Assembly (NCBI GenBank): GCA_024641285.1
Contig: JAHEDH010000004.1
Coordinates: forward strand, 1 to 56,397
From: a bacterium
GTDB lineage: Bacteria; Actinomycetota; Acidimicrobiia; Spongiisociales; ZC4RG35
Direction of reading: 5' to 3'
Length of the DNA: 56,397 bases
Shown: positions 26,149-34,023 of the stretch, one piece after another
How the letters are laid out: each line of letters starts with the position of its first letter
Position numbering within the stretch: position 1 is the first letter of the stretch
Notes under the pieces: model-generated
The model's input: the letters and a program-made list of their open reading frames with translations, nothing else
Told to the model about the DNA's origin: nothing
Databases searched by the model: none
Position numbers and translations under genes: made by a program

Positions 26149-27321
26149 GTGCCCAGAACGTCCATGCTTCCTCTCGTGCTGGTGCTTCTCGTTGCCGGCG
26201 CGTGCAGCTCGACCGATTCGAACGAGGTTGCCGGGAACAACGCCGCATCCCCCCGGCTCGTGCTGTGGAACGACACCGAGATCGCAGTGTTGGAGGACGG
26301 CGAGATCACCGAGATCGCAGCCACGGGAGCGGTGAGCCAGGTCACGGCCTCTCCGTCAGGAGTGCTCGTGTGGACTGCCCTCGAGACCGATCCGCCATCC
26401 GTGAAGGCGACGATCGACGGCGACGAACGATCCACGGTCGACACCCCGACCGTGCCGTTCTTCTACGAATGGAGCCCCAGCGGATCCCGGATCGCATTCC
26501 TCGGGAACTCGACGTCCGGAGCCGGACTGGTGTTCGGGATGATCGATGTCGAAACCCGAGAAGTCACTCCGATCGAGAGCCCCGCTCCATTCTTCTTCGA
26601 CTGGTCTCCCGACGGCGAGCGCCTCATCGCCCACATCGGAGGCGCCTCACTCGGCATCATCGATGCCGCGAGTGGCGAGGTCGAGGACCTCGGACAGGAG
26701 AGTGGGCCGTTCCCCGCGCCGATCTGGACAGAGGCAGGCATCGTGGTCGTGACACAGCTCGGGCCGACGGTGGAGCGCGGGCTCAGGACCGTGTCGTTTC
26801 AGCAGGCACGATCCGTCGTCGTGCTCATCGACCCTGACACACTCTCGTATACCGAACTCACATCGGTCGTTGGGCCGGTCCGGCTCTTTCCTTCGGTCGA
26901 CGGTCTCGCCGTGGTGGCGGGACCGTCCGGCTCACAGACGATCGAGGTGCTCGACTGGAACGGGCGATCCCTGGAGACCCTGGAAGGCGACACGATCGAC
27001 CTCGCCCAATGGAGCCCCGATGGTGCAACGCTGCTGTGGACAGAACGTGACGGTGACCGGAGCCTGACGCCGATGACCTGGAGCGGTGGAGAGGCGACCC
27101 GCTACGACACATTCGTTCCGACCAGCCTGTTCGCAACCGCGTACCTCCCCTTCTGGGACCAGTACGACCGTGCGATCTCTCTCTGGGCTCCCGATTCGGC
27201 TTCCTTTGCACTCCCGACCCAGACGGTTGCGGGTCCGGAGGTCGTCGTTCGAGATCTCACCGGAGCGACGGCCTCCTATCCGGGCTGGGACATGGCTCTC
27301 TGGCAACCCAGCGGGGACTGA
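26149..27321 (+). CDS. lipoprotein with WD40/TolB-like beta-propeller repeats
   Basis: A 390-residue exported lipoprotein. The signal peptide 'LPLVLVLLVAGAC' ends in a lipobox with the lipidated Cys at about residue 18. The mature part repeats a motif of about 45 residues ('FYEWSPSGSRIAFLG', 'FFDWSPDGERLIAH', 'LAQWSPDGATLLWT', 'ISLWAPDSASFAL'), the TolB/PD40 type of propeller blade. The role is unknown, possibly scaffolding or sensing at the cell surface. GTG 26149 is preferred because TACGAT at 26137-26142 lies 6 nt upstream; the ATG at 26119 precedes that box. Confidence 0.8.
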   Translation: MPRTSMLPLVLVLLVAGACSSTDSNEVAGNNAASPRLVLWNDTEIAVLEDGEITEIAATGAVSQVTASPSGVLVWTALETDPPSVKATIDGDERSTVDTPTVPFFYEWSPSGSRIAFLGNSTSGAGLVFGMIDVETREVTPIESPAPFFFDWSPDGERLIAHIGGASLGIIDAASGEVEDLGQESGPFPAPIWTEAGIVVVTQLGPTVERGLRTVSFQQARSVVVLIDPDTLSYTELTSVVGPVRLFPSVDGLAVVAGPSGSQTIEVLDWNGRSLETLEGDTIDLAQWSPDGATLLWTERDGDRSLTPMTWSGGEATRYDTFVPTSLFATAYLPFWDQYDRAISLWAPDSASFALPTQTVAGPEVVVRDLTGATASYPGWDMALWQPSGD

Positions 27322-27370
27322 CCGGAGGGCCCGGAGATTGAGATCACCCCATTGCGGGTAAGGGCCGTTC

Positions 27371-27619
27371 ATGAACCCGATGACTGCAACGACCATGCCA
27401 GAGGCAATTCGACAGAACCGCATAGAACTCGAGACCGGGCACCCGCCGGTGGGCAACGCCCTCTTCGGACAGTGGAACCGTAAGGCGGAGCGCCGCGACT
27501 CGGTGGAGAACGCACCCGGAGCCTGGGACGGGCTCGACCCTGCCCGGTTGGACGAGGGTCGTGTTCCCCCCGCACTGATGGGCCGCGCCGGTCAGGAGAC
27601 CGGTCTGGCCCGACGGTGA
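27371..27619 (+). CDS. small hypothetical protein
   Basis: An 82-residue polar protein with high GC at third codon positions, so probably real. It contains 'GHPPVGNALFGQWNRKAERR' and 'GAWDGLDPARLDEGRVPPALMG', and has no membrane segment or family I recognise. A TAAGGG sequence 6 nt before ATG 27371 only partly matches the -10 pattern used elsewhere here. It lies between the lipoprotein gene and a strong bidirectional terminator. Overlapping frames on the other strand look like shadows. Confidence 0.45.
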   Translation: MNPMTATTMPEAIRQNRIELETGHPPVGNALFGQWNRKAERRDSVENAPGAWDGLDPARLDEGRVPPALMGRAGQETGLARR

Positions 27620-27641
27620 CTTCGGATCGAGCCCAAGACGA

Positions 27642-27672
27642 GAAGAAGGCCCCACCACGTGGGGCCTTCTTC
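27642..27672. terminator. bidirectional intrinsic terminator hairpin
   Basis: A perfect 14-bp stem (left arm GAAGAAGGCCCCAC, right arm its exact complement) with a 3-nt CAC loop. The purine-rich left arm becomes a T-rich right arm on either strand, so it can stop both the small + strand gene and the - strand sigma factor gene. It is the only hairpin of this quality I found between convergent genes in the window. Confidence 0.8.
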
Positions 27673-27692
27673 GATGCCGGTGTTCGACGGAG

Positions 27693-28637
27693 TCAGCGCA
27701 GCAGCGACACGGAGGGATGGCGAAGCTTCGACAGCGCACGCTTCTCGAGCTGACGGATCCGCTCCCGGGTGAGATCGAACATCTCGCCGATCTCATCGAG
27801 GGTCCTGGGCGGATTCCCATCGAGACCGTATCGGAAGATGAGGATCCGAGCCTGTCGTTCGGAGAGATGATGCGCCAGTGCAGCGAGCACTTGATCAGCC
27901 TCATCACGCGCCGTGGCGAGGTCCTCCGGTGAAGGTGTGTCCTCGTCGGGGATGAGGTCGCCCAGCTCGGCCGAGCCATCTTCACCGATCGGAGTCTCCA
28001 TGGAAACGGTTCCGACGAGCTCCCTGACCTTCTGCACCTGCTCCTGGTCGAGACCGGAGTGCTCGGCGATCTCGGAATCGCTCGGCGGCCGACCGAATTC
28101 CGACTCGAGGCGAGCCGTCGTCTTGCGCACCTGCAGTTCGAGATCATGCATGTGCACGGGCACGCGAATCGTGCGGCTGTGCATGGCGATGCCGCGGGTC
28201 ATGGCCTGGCGGATCCACCATGTCGCATAGGTGGAGAATTTGAATCCTTTGCGCCAGTCGAATTTCTCGACTGCACGGATCAGGCCCAGGTTGCCCTCCT
28301 GGATCAGATCGAGCAGTTCGATCTTCGATGAAGCGTATTTCCGGGCGTTGGAGATCACCAGACGCAGGTTCGCCGAAACGAAGCGGTCCTTTGCCCGTTG
28401 ACCTTCACGCACGAGACGGCGAAGTCGGACCCGCTCCTTGGGGTCGTCTACGCCGGCTTCGAGCTTCTTGGCTGCCTCTTCTCCAGCTTCGATGGTCTGG
28501 GCGAGCGCGACCTCATCATCTGCTGTGAGGAGTTCGTGCTGTCCGATTTCATCGAGGTACTGGGCCGTGAGGTCGGTTGTCAGACGTCCGCGCTCATCGA
28601 CGAGCGGGGACGAGTATCGGGACGATGCGAGAGTCAT
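27693..28637 (-). CDS. RNA polymerase sigma factor, sigma-70 group 2
   Basis: A 314-residue RpoD-like sigma factor without region 1.1. Region 1.2 starts 'AQYLDEIGQHELLTADDEV'. Region 2 reads 'NLRLVISNARKY', 'DLIQEGNLGLIRAVEKFDW' and 'FKFSTYATWWIRQAMTRGI'. Region 3 is at about 165-245. Region 4 has the helix-turn-helix 'TLDEIGEMFDLTRERIRQLEKRALSKLRH'. The short N terminus and length match SigB/HrdA-type alternative principal-like factors, used in stress or stationary phase. ATG 28637 has GAAAGAG upstream; an in-frame ATG at 28682 is less likely. Confidence 0.93.
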   Translation of the reverse strand: MTLASSRYSSPLVDERGRLTTDLTAQYLDEIGQHELLTADDEVALAQTIEAGEEAAKKLEAGVDDPKERVRLRRLVREGQRAKDRFVSANLRLVISNARKYASSKIELLDLIQEGNLGLIRAVEKFDWRKGFKFSTYATWWIRQAMTRGIAMHSRTIRVPVHMHDLELQVRKTTARLESEFGRPPSDSEIAEHSGLDQEQVQKVRELVGTVSMETPIGEDGSAELGDLIPDEDTPSPEDLATARDEADQVLAALAHHLSERQARILIFRYGLDGNPPRTLDEIGEMFDLTRERIRQLEKRALSKLRHPSVSLLR

Positions 28638-28699
28638 CGGCTCTTTCGTGGGTAGCGATAATGGACCGGAAACGAGGGACACGCCCCGCTTCGCCGCCC

Positions 28700-28729
28700 A
28701 CCATATGACATTTCGCGGCTTTCGTCCAA
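28700..28729 (-). promoter_or_regulatory. sigma-70-type promoter of the sigma factor gene
   Basis: On the minus strand TTGGAC (28729-28724), an 18-bp spacer and TATGGT (28705-28700) form a near-consensus housekeeping promoter. Transcription would begin near 28693 and give a leader of about 55 nt before ATG 28637. The match is by eye. Confidence 0.5.
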
Positions 28730-28829
28730 CTGAAAGAGCGTCATCTTGTGAATGGCTCGGTGGTCATTGGGCGAAATGGTCACCGGCTGTCTCGTACGAC
28801 GAGATCGATTCGGGCGGTGTCCCGCAGCC

Positions 28830-29639
28830 TCACTGGCGGGTGCTGAGTTCCAGGGTGCAGCACTTGACCGAGCCGCCGGCCTTGAGCAACTCCGAGAGGT
28901 CGACGGTGTGCACCTCGAAGCCGGCATCGGCGATCCGCTCGGCGAGCTCGGGGGCGGATTCGGGCATGACCACCTGGCGGCGATCGGCTGTCGAGTTCAG
29001 TCCGAAGGCGAGGGCGTCCTGCTCGGTCGCCTCGATACCGTCCGGGAACCGGCGGCGGAGCTCGGCGACGCTGTCGCGGTCGAATGCCCCCGGGTACCAC
29101 ACCACATGCTCGGGCGTGATCGCAAACAGGGCGGTATCGAGGTGGTACCAGCGGGGATCGACCAACTGGAGTGTCACGACCTCGACATCGAAGAAGTCCC
29201 GGGCCTCGCGGTGGGAGCGCGGGTCGGTCCGGAACCCGGTACCGGCCAGAAGCATTTCGCCGGTGAAGAGGAAGTCGCCTTCTCCCTCGTTGATGTGTTC
29301 AGGTATCAAGACCTCGTCGAACCCGGCTGTGTCGAAGTGCTTGCGGTAGTGATCCTCCTCGGGACGTCGCTCGGAGCTCCACATGTTGGCGGCCATCATC
29401 TTGTTGTCGATCGCGACGCCGGCGTTGGCGGCGAAGACCATGTCGGGAAGCCCGGCCGCAGGCTGCACGAGATCGACGCGGTGACCGAGCCGCTCGTACG
29501 TGTCGACGAGGTTCTCCCATTGCAGGATGGCCAGCGCCCGGGACACGGGTACCGACGGATCCATCCAGGGGTTGATCGTGCTCACGACCTCGAAATGCTC
29601 AGGGCGGCACATCAGATAGCGATTCAACGGAGACCTCAC
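28830..29639 (-). CDS. dimethylarginine dimethylaminohydrolase-type amidinotransferase-fold hydrolase
   Basis: A 269-residue guanidino-group-modifying enzyme of the DDAH/arginine deiminase superfamily. 'RYLMCRPEHFEV' and 'INPWMDP' open it. 'DMVFAANAGV' and 'EGEGDFLF' bind the guanidinium, 'YHLDTAL' has the catalytic His, and 'GGSVKCCTLEL' near the C terminus has the nucleophile Cys260. It would hydrolyse arginine or methylarginine to citrulline and an amine (or ammonia). GTG 29639 is chosen because the protein then begins at the family start; the ATG at 29699 would run into the divergent regulator's promoter. Confidence 0.88.
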   Translation of the reverse strand: MRSPLNRYLMCRPEHFEVVSTINPWMDPSVPVSRALAILQWENLVDTYERLGHRVDLVQPAAGLPDMVFAANAGVAIDNKMMAANMWSSERRPEEDHYRKHFDTAGFDEVLIPEHINEGEGDFLFTGEMLLAGTGFRTDPRSHREARDFFDVEVVTLQLVDPRWYHLDTALFAITPEHVVWYPGAFDRDSVAELRRRFPDGIEATEQDALAFGLNSTADRRQVVMPESAPELAERIADAGFEVHTVDLSELLKAGGSVKCCTLELSTRQ

Positions 29640-29719
29640 TTCTCGGGTAGGGAGAGCGTATCCGTACGCTGCGGTGGTGTCGATAGGTGTTCCCTGCAAG
29701 ATGCGTTAGAATCTTGCGC

Positions 29720-30133
29720 ATGGATGCCATCGACCGTCAGATCATTGCACACTTGCGCAAATCCGCCCGCTCTTCGTTCACAACCATCGGATCCGAGGTC
29801 GGCCTCTCGGCGCCGGCGGTGAAACGCCGGGTGGACCGACTGGAGCAGGATGGGATCATCACCGGATATCACGCCGCGATCGATCAACCGTCGGCGACCG
29901 AGGCGCTCATCGAGTTGTTCTGTCGGGGCAAGACCGGACCCGATCACATCCGGTCGATGGTCGATCAGATCCCCGAGGTGATCGCCGCGTACACCGTGAC
30001 CGGCGAGGCCGACGCCCTCGTCCACCTCCGGTGCGCCGCGCCATCGGATCTCGAGCCCGTCATCGAATCGATTCGGAACCACCCGAGCACCGAGCGCACA
30101 AAGAGCGTCCTGATCTTGTCGAAACTCATCTGA
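29720..30133 (+). CDS. Lrp/AsnC family transcriptional regulator
   Basis: A 137-residue Lrp/AsnC protein: helix-turn-helix 'IDRQIIAHLRKSARSSFTTIG' with recognition helix 'SAPAVKRRVDRLEQ', and RAM domain with 'YTVTGEADALVHLRC'. It is divergent from the DDAH-type gene with an 80-bp gap, so it probably regulates that gene in response to arginine or a relative. TAGAAT at 29707-29712, exactly 7 nt before ATG 29720, gives a leaderless start and rules out the longer frame from 29687. Confidence 0.93.
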   Translation: MDAIDRQIIAHLRKSARSSFTTIGSEVGLSAPAVKRRVDRLEQDGIITGYHAAIDQPSATEALIELFCRGKTGPDHIRSMVDQIPEVIAAYTVTGEADALVHLRCAAPSDLEPVIESIRNHPSTERTKSVLILSKLI

Positions 30134-30167
30134 CCGCTCTCCCCGGACTCCTCTACGCTTCACGATC

Positions 30168-31583
30168 GTGATACCCGCTCCCCTGCTCGACGAGATCAAC
30201 GCAGCCCCGGACGGACGGCAGACCGTCGCCTACTTCGACATGGACGGGACGCTCGTCTCCGGCTTCACGGCGTTCGCATTCGCCCTCGAGCGGATGAAGC
30301 GCCCGGCGGCGACCGACATCGGCGTGGGTGCCGTGGCGTTGAGATATCAACTGGGTCGGGCCGAATTCGTCGAGCTCCTCGAAGCCTCGACCAGGGCACT
30401 CGCCGGAACGCCGGTCTCCGACGTCGCCGAAGTGGCCGAATCCGTCTATCGGAATCAGATCGCTTCGTGGGTGTACCCCGAATCGAGGACGATCATCGCA
30501 AACCATCGGGCTCGCGGCCATCGGGTCGTCCTGATCTCGGCTGCGAACGACTTCCAGGTGCGACATGTCGCCGAGGACCTCGGCGTCGATCATGTCATCT
30601 GCAATCACCTCGCCGTCGATGCAGACGGCCTCGTCACCGGAGAAGTCACCCAGCCGGTGGTGTACGGTCCCGGCAAGGCGGCTGCAGCGATCGAATACGC
30701 CCAAGCGAACGGAATCGACCTCGACAACGCCTTCTTCTACACCGACGGATACGAGGATCTCCCGCTGCTCGACGCCGTCGGCCATCCCCAACCGCTCAAC
30801 CCCGACCGCAAGCTGGCGAGAGAGGCGAAGTTCCGCGGATGGACAGAGGCCTCGTTCGACAGCCGGGGCCGTCCGACCCGGGCCCAGATCCTTCGAACCG
30901 TCATGGCCCAGTCATCGGTGCTGCCGGCAGCGACCGCAGGGCTGCTGACCGGATTCCTCAACGGCTCCAAGCGGCTGGGAGTGAACCTGACGATGTCGAC
31001 CTGGGGCGACTACGCCACCTCGCTCGCCGGCGTGCGAATCGAGATCGACGGTGAGGAGCACCTGTGGGCACACCGCCCTTGCGTGTTCATGTTCAACCAC
31101 CAATCGAACTTCGACGGGATGTTGTTGATGAAGCTGCTGCGACGCGATGTGACCGCCATCGCAAAGGCAGAGCTCAAACACATGCCGATCGTCGGTCAGA
31201 TCTTCTCGCTCGGCGACGTCGTGTTCATCGACCGAAACGACACTGCAGGCGCGGTCGACGCACTGAAACACGCCACCTCGACGCTCGAGAGCGGGCTCAG
31301 CATCGCGATCGCGCCGGAGGGCACCAGGCAGCGGACACCTGCGCTCGGCCCCTTCAAGAAGGGCGGCTTCCACCTCGCCATCGCTGCCAAGGTGCCGATC
31401 GTCCCGATCGTGATCCACAACTCACTCGACGTCCTCCCCCGGGGCACGAAGGTGATGAGGCCCGCCACGGTCCGTGTCGACGTGCTCCCTGGCGTCCCCA
31501 CCGCAGGGATCGATGCCGCTGGTGTGAACGATCTCCTGGACGACGTGCGGGAGAGGTTCCTGGTGGCGCTGGGTCAGCGCTGA
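30168..31583 (+). CDS. HAD-IB phosphatase fused to 1-acylglycerol-3-phosphate acyltransferase
   Basis: A 471-residue bifunctional protein. Residues 1-220 are a SerB-like HAD domain: 'FDMDGTL' (Asp24 nucleophile, Asp26), 'VVLISAAND' and 'YTDGYEDLPLL'. Residues about 290-470 are a PlsC acyltransferase: HX4D motif in 'NHQSNFD', 'AELKHMPIVGQIF', 'FIDRND' and 'PEGTRQR'. The fusion is known in actinobacteria and is thought to couple lysophosphatidate acylation with dephosphorylation. TACGCT at 30154-30159 lies 8 nt before GTG 30168. A separate PlsC is encoded at 47.3 kb. Confidence 0.9.
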   Translation: MIPAPLLDEINAAPDGRQTVAYFDMDGTLVSGFTAFAFALERMKRPAATDIGVGAVALRYQLGRAEFVELLEASTRALAGTPVSDVAEVAESVYRNQIASWVYPESRTIIANHRARGHRVVLISAANDFQVRHVAEDLGVDHVICNHLAVDADGLVTGEVTQPVVYGPGKAAAAIEYAQANGIDLDNAFFYTDGYEDLPLLDAVGHPQPLNPDRKLAREAKFRGWTEASFDSRGRPTRAQILRTVMAQSSVLPAATAGLLTGFLNGSKRLGVNLTMSTWGDYATSLAGVRIEIDGEEHLWAHRPCVFMFNHQSNFDGMLLMKLLRRDVTAIAKAELKHMPIVGQIFSLGDVVFIDRNDTAGAVDALKHATSTLESGLSIAIAPEGTRQRTPALGPFKKGGFHLAIAAKVPIVPIVIHNSLDVLPRGTKVMRPATVRVDVLPGVPTAGIDAAGVNDLLDDVRERFLVALGQR

Positions 31584-31601
31584 GCTCCCCTCGACGCCCG
31601 C

Positions 31602-31820
31602 TCACACCTCGAAGACGACCTCCAGGGCGGTCGGGGCGAATCCCTCGGCCAGAAACGGATGCAACGATTGGGCGTTTCCTGGCGCAACCGCCGCAAACAG
31701 GGGACGTTCGGGGTCGGCGACCCGTATTGCAGCCCTGACGAGACGGCCACCGCTCCCCCGTCCCGGCTCGACGGCTTCGACACTGAACACTCGGCGGACT
31801 CGCGAGTTCCTGGATCGCAT
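31602..31820 (-). pseudogene. remnant of a GNAT acetyltransferase (C-terminal half)
   Basis: The frame reads 'VEPGRGSGGRLVRAAIRVAD', then 'PLFAAVAPGNAQSLHPFLAEGFAPTALEVVFEV'-like text, which matches motif A and motif B at the C-terminal half of GNAT acyltransferases. The N-terminal half of the fold (strands 1-3) is missing, and the upstream continuation is low-quality sequence. It is therefore probably a truncated relic, although a short protein from ATG 31820 (72 residues) could still be made. Confidence 0.5.
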
Positions 31821-31880
31821 CACCTCGGCGGGGCGCCTCTGAGGGTTCGCAGTCGCCACGCACGTGGCATGATCTGATCG

Positions 31881-32987
31881 ATGCCTCATCGACCCCAACC
31901 CAGCCCCGACCGCTTCTTCGACACCCGTTCGGCGTACCGGATGTTCGTGACGGCCACCGACGAGAAGGCCGTCACTGCCGACAGATTGTCACAGCAGACC
32001 AAGGACATCGGCCCGGGCCCGAACGCCCTCAGGTTGTTCGACGCAGGCATGGGCGACGGGCTGATCCTGAGCCGGCTCATGCGAAGGCTCCACCAGCAGT
32101 TCGAGCACATTCCGTGGCTGGTCGTCGCCAAGGAGACGAGCGTCGAGGACGTCCGTCAAGCGCTCGCCAAGCTCCCCGACCGCTTCCACGAGCACCCCGA
32201 GATGGTGGTCGTCGTCACGAACCTGCTCTACAAGGAGGCTCCGACCCTGGCGTCGGACACGAAGGTCACCTGGCGCACCATCGAACTCGACGGATCGTCG
32301 GCAGCCGACTTCGACGATGACATTCGCGCCATGTTCCCTCAGATCGCCCAGGACTGGCAGGTGCAGGCACACCCGGAGACCGGCAACCCGGTGTACGTCC
32401 AACCGACCGTCCTGGTGATCTATCGAAAGGACCGTGAGTTCATCCTGAGGCCCGTGATCCCATCCGAGGGCCGTGTGGAGGGTGTCTACGACTTCATGAT
32501 CGCCTCACAGCCGTATCGAGCGAGGACCTCGGCGGAGCGACGGGTGAGACTCGTGATCGGCCCACTCGCCCGGGCGTTGGCACCTGGTGGCAAGCTGGTG
32601 GCGGTCCATTCGGCAGGAGACGATCCGCCCCTCGACATCGTCAGAAACGTCTGGCCGGAAGAGAACCCCTTCGAGGTGGATCGACACGCCATCGTCGAAG
32701 CCGCCCAGCGAATGATCGACGACCCAAAGCTGGTCTTCGATCCGTTGTCACAGTCCGCAGCCATCTTCCGTTACTCGTTGCACACGATGCCCTCAGGCGA
32801 CCACATCGGCACCCCGCTGATCCTGGCCGCGTGGAACGCCGCGACCTATGTCGCTCAGATCGACGGTTCACGTCTTGATGCAGCCATGGCCTCGGGGGTC
32901 TACGTCAAAGCGACTCAGGACGTCCTGGCCCAGCACGATCGGATCTGGTTCAACGATGAGATGTACGTGGTTCGACGGCTCGACTGA
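31881..32987 (+). CDS. S-adenosylmethionine-dependent methyltransferase-like protein
   Basis: A 368-residue protein. 'LRLFDAGMGDGLILSRLMRRL' is a Rossmann methyltransferase motif I, followed by 'WLVVAKETSVEDVR' (motif II position) and 'MVVVVTNLLYKEAPTL' (motif IV). After a beta-rich insertion the chain returns with 'LARALAPGGKLVAVHSAGDD', the usual post-motif strand. It looks like an unassigned methyltransferase with a large insertion; I recall conserved hypotheticals of this kind but no function. ATG 31881 is preceded by CATGAT at 31868-31873, a partial -10 match. It converges with the DeoR regulator gene, 17 bp apart. Confidence 0.7.
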   Translation: MPHRPQPSPDRFFDTRSAYRMFVTATDEKAVTADRLSQQTKDIGPGPNALRLFDAGMGDGLILSRLMRRLHQQFEHIPWLVVAKETSVEDVRQALAKLPDRFHEHPEMVVVVTNLLYKEAPTLASDTKVTWRTIELDGSSAADFDDDIRAMFPQIAQDWQVQAHPETGNPVYVQPTVLVIYRKDREFILRPVIPSEGRVEGVYDFMIASQPYRARTSAERRVRLVIGPLARALAPGGKLVAVHSAGDDPPLDIVRNVWPEENPFEVDRHAIVEAAQRMIDDPKLVFDPLSQSAAIFRYSLHTMPSGDHIGTPLILAAWNAATYVAQIDGSRLDAAMASGVYVKATQDVLAQHDRIWFNDEMYVVRRLD

Positions 32988-33004
32988 ATCGCCGTCGAAC
33001 CCGC

Positions 33005-33790
33005 TCACATGACCGTCTGGACCTTGACTCCGAGGTCGCGGAGCTGCGACAACTCCTCGGGATCGGCCGAACTTTCGGTGATGAGGAGATCAACCGCTGC
33101 GGCGTCCCAGAACCTGGCGACGGAAGAAGCCCCGACCTTCGTGGCGTCGGCGACGACGACGCGTTGCCGTCCTGTCTCCAAGAGACGGCGGGCGATCGCC
33201 ACCCCGGGGAAGTGATCGTCGGTGACTCCCTGCGACGAACTGATCCCCTTGCATCCGACCACGGCCACGTCCGCCGTGATGTCCTGCAGCATGAGATCGG
33301 CAAGAGGATCGACCAGCGACGGGGTGTCCCTGCGCAACGTGCCGCCGGTGACCATCAATGTGAACCGGGGAATGGCCGGCTGTAATTCGAGGGCGATGTG
33401 GATCCCGTTCGTCACGACCGTGACCGAGTTGAGATCCTCTCGCTGGACGAGGGCGCGAGCCACCGCCTGTGTCGTCGTGCCGCCAGAAAGGATCACGGTG
33501 TGACCTGGCTCGACCAGAGAAGCCGCGACGGCGCCGATCGAAGCCTTAGCCTTCGCTTTCGGGTCGGCTATCGGTGGGTTCTGGGTCGCTCCACTTCCAG
33601 ATGTCGGAACCGCGCCGCCATGTACGCGACGGACGAGATCGAGCGCCTCGAGTTCGTCGAGGTCGGTCCTGATCGTGACCGGGGACGTCCGGAAGATCCG
33701 GCTGAGCTCGGCGACCCGGACAAACCCGCGCTCCTGGATGTGGCCGGCGATCCGATCTCGCCTGATCGCTCCCGGTAGCGGTTCCTCCAA
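33005..33790 (-). CDS. DeoR family sugar-locus repressor
   Basis: A 261-residue DeoR regulator. The N-terminal winged helix reads 'RRDRIAGHIQERGFVRVAELSRIF' with recognition helix 'SPVTIRTDLDELEALDLVRRVHGGAV', the classical family block. The DeoR C-terminal sensor domain has 'ILSGGTTTQAVARAL', 'VVTNGI', 'GGTLRRDTPSLVDPLA' and 'VVVADATKVG', and should bind a sugar phosphate. TTG 33790 is chosen because AAGGAG lies 5 nt before it; the GTG two codons upstream touches that site. It is divergent from the ABC transporter operon and shares its operator region. Confidence 0.92.
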   Translation of the reverse strand: MEEPLPGAIRRDRIAGHIQERGFVRVAELSRIFRTSPVTIRTDLDELEALDLVRRVHGGAVPTSGSGATQNPPIADPKAKAKASIGAVAASLVEPGHTVILSGGTTTQAVARALVQREDLNSVTVVTNGIHIALELQPAIPRFTLMVTGGTLRRDTPSLVDPLADLMLQDITADVAVVGCKGISSSQGVTDDHFPGVAIARRLLETGRQRVVVADATKVGASSVARFWDAAAVDLLITESSADPEELSQLRDLGVKVQTVM

Positions 33791-33831
33791 GAACACTCCT
33801 TCCCATGAGTGGTGCGTCGGGTTACGGATGC

Positions 33832-33951
33832 TTGCGTTCAGTCATTCCACACTACCGCACAATCGACGAATCCACCGAGAATGCCCCGCAGGAGACATTT
33901 GCAATGCCACCGCTGGCGACGATTTGCTTGCGTTTACGCAACCGAACGCAA
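33832..33951. promoter_or_regulatory. operator region with four TTGCGTT/AACGCAA half-sites
   Basis: TTGCG (33928-33932), 4 nt, CGCAA (33937-33941) is a perfect inverted repeat just upstream of the -35 box of the ABC operon. A further AACGCAA lies at 33945-33951 and a TTGCGTT at 33832-33838. The last sits next to the expected start point of the DeoR gene, whose -10 candidate TAGTGT is at 33854-33849 on the minus strand. The layout suggests DeoR represses both the operon and itself. Confidence 0.6.
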
Positions 33952-33955
33952 ATAG

Positions 33956-33985
33956 TTGACAGTTGCGCCGAGCGGGGCGTATGCT
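33956..33985 (+). promoter_or_regulatory. sigma-70 promoter of the sugar ABC operon
   Basis: Consensus -35 TTGACA (33956-33961), 18-bp spacer and -10 TATGCT (33980-33985). Transcription would start near 33992 and include GAGGAGAGG before ATG 34024. It is the best -35/-10 pair in the window, and the operator abuts it. Confidence 0.75.
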
Positions 33986-34023
33986 CGCCGAAGTCGAGTT
34001 CGTCGAACCGGAGGAGAGGAACG

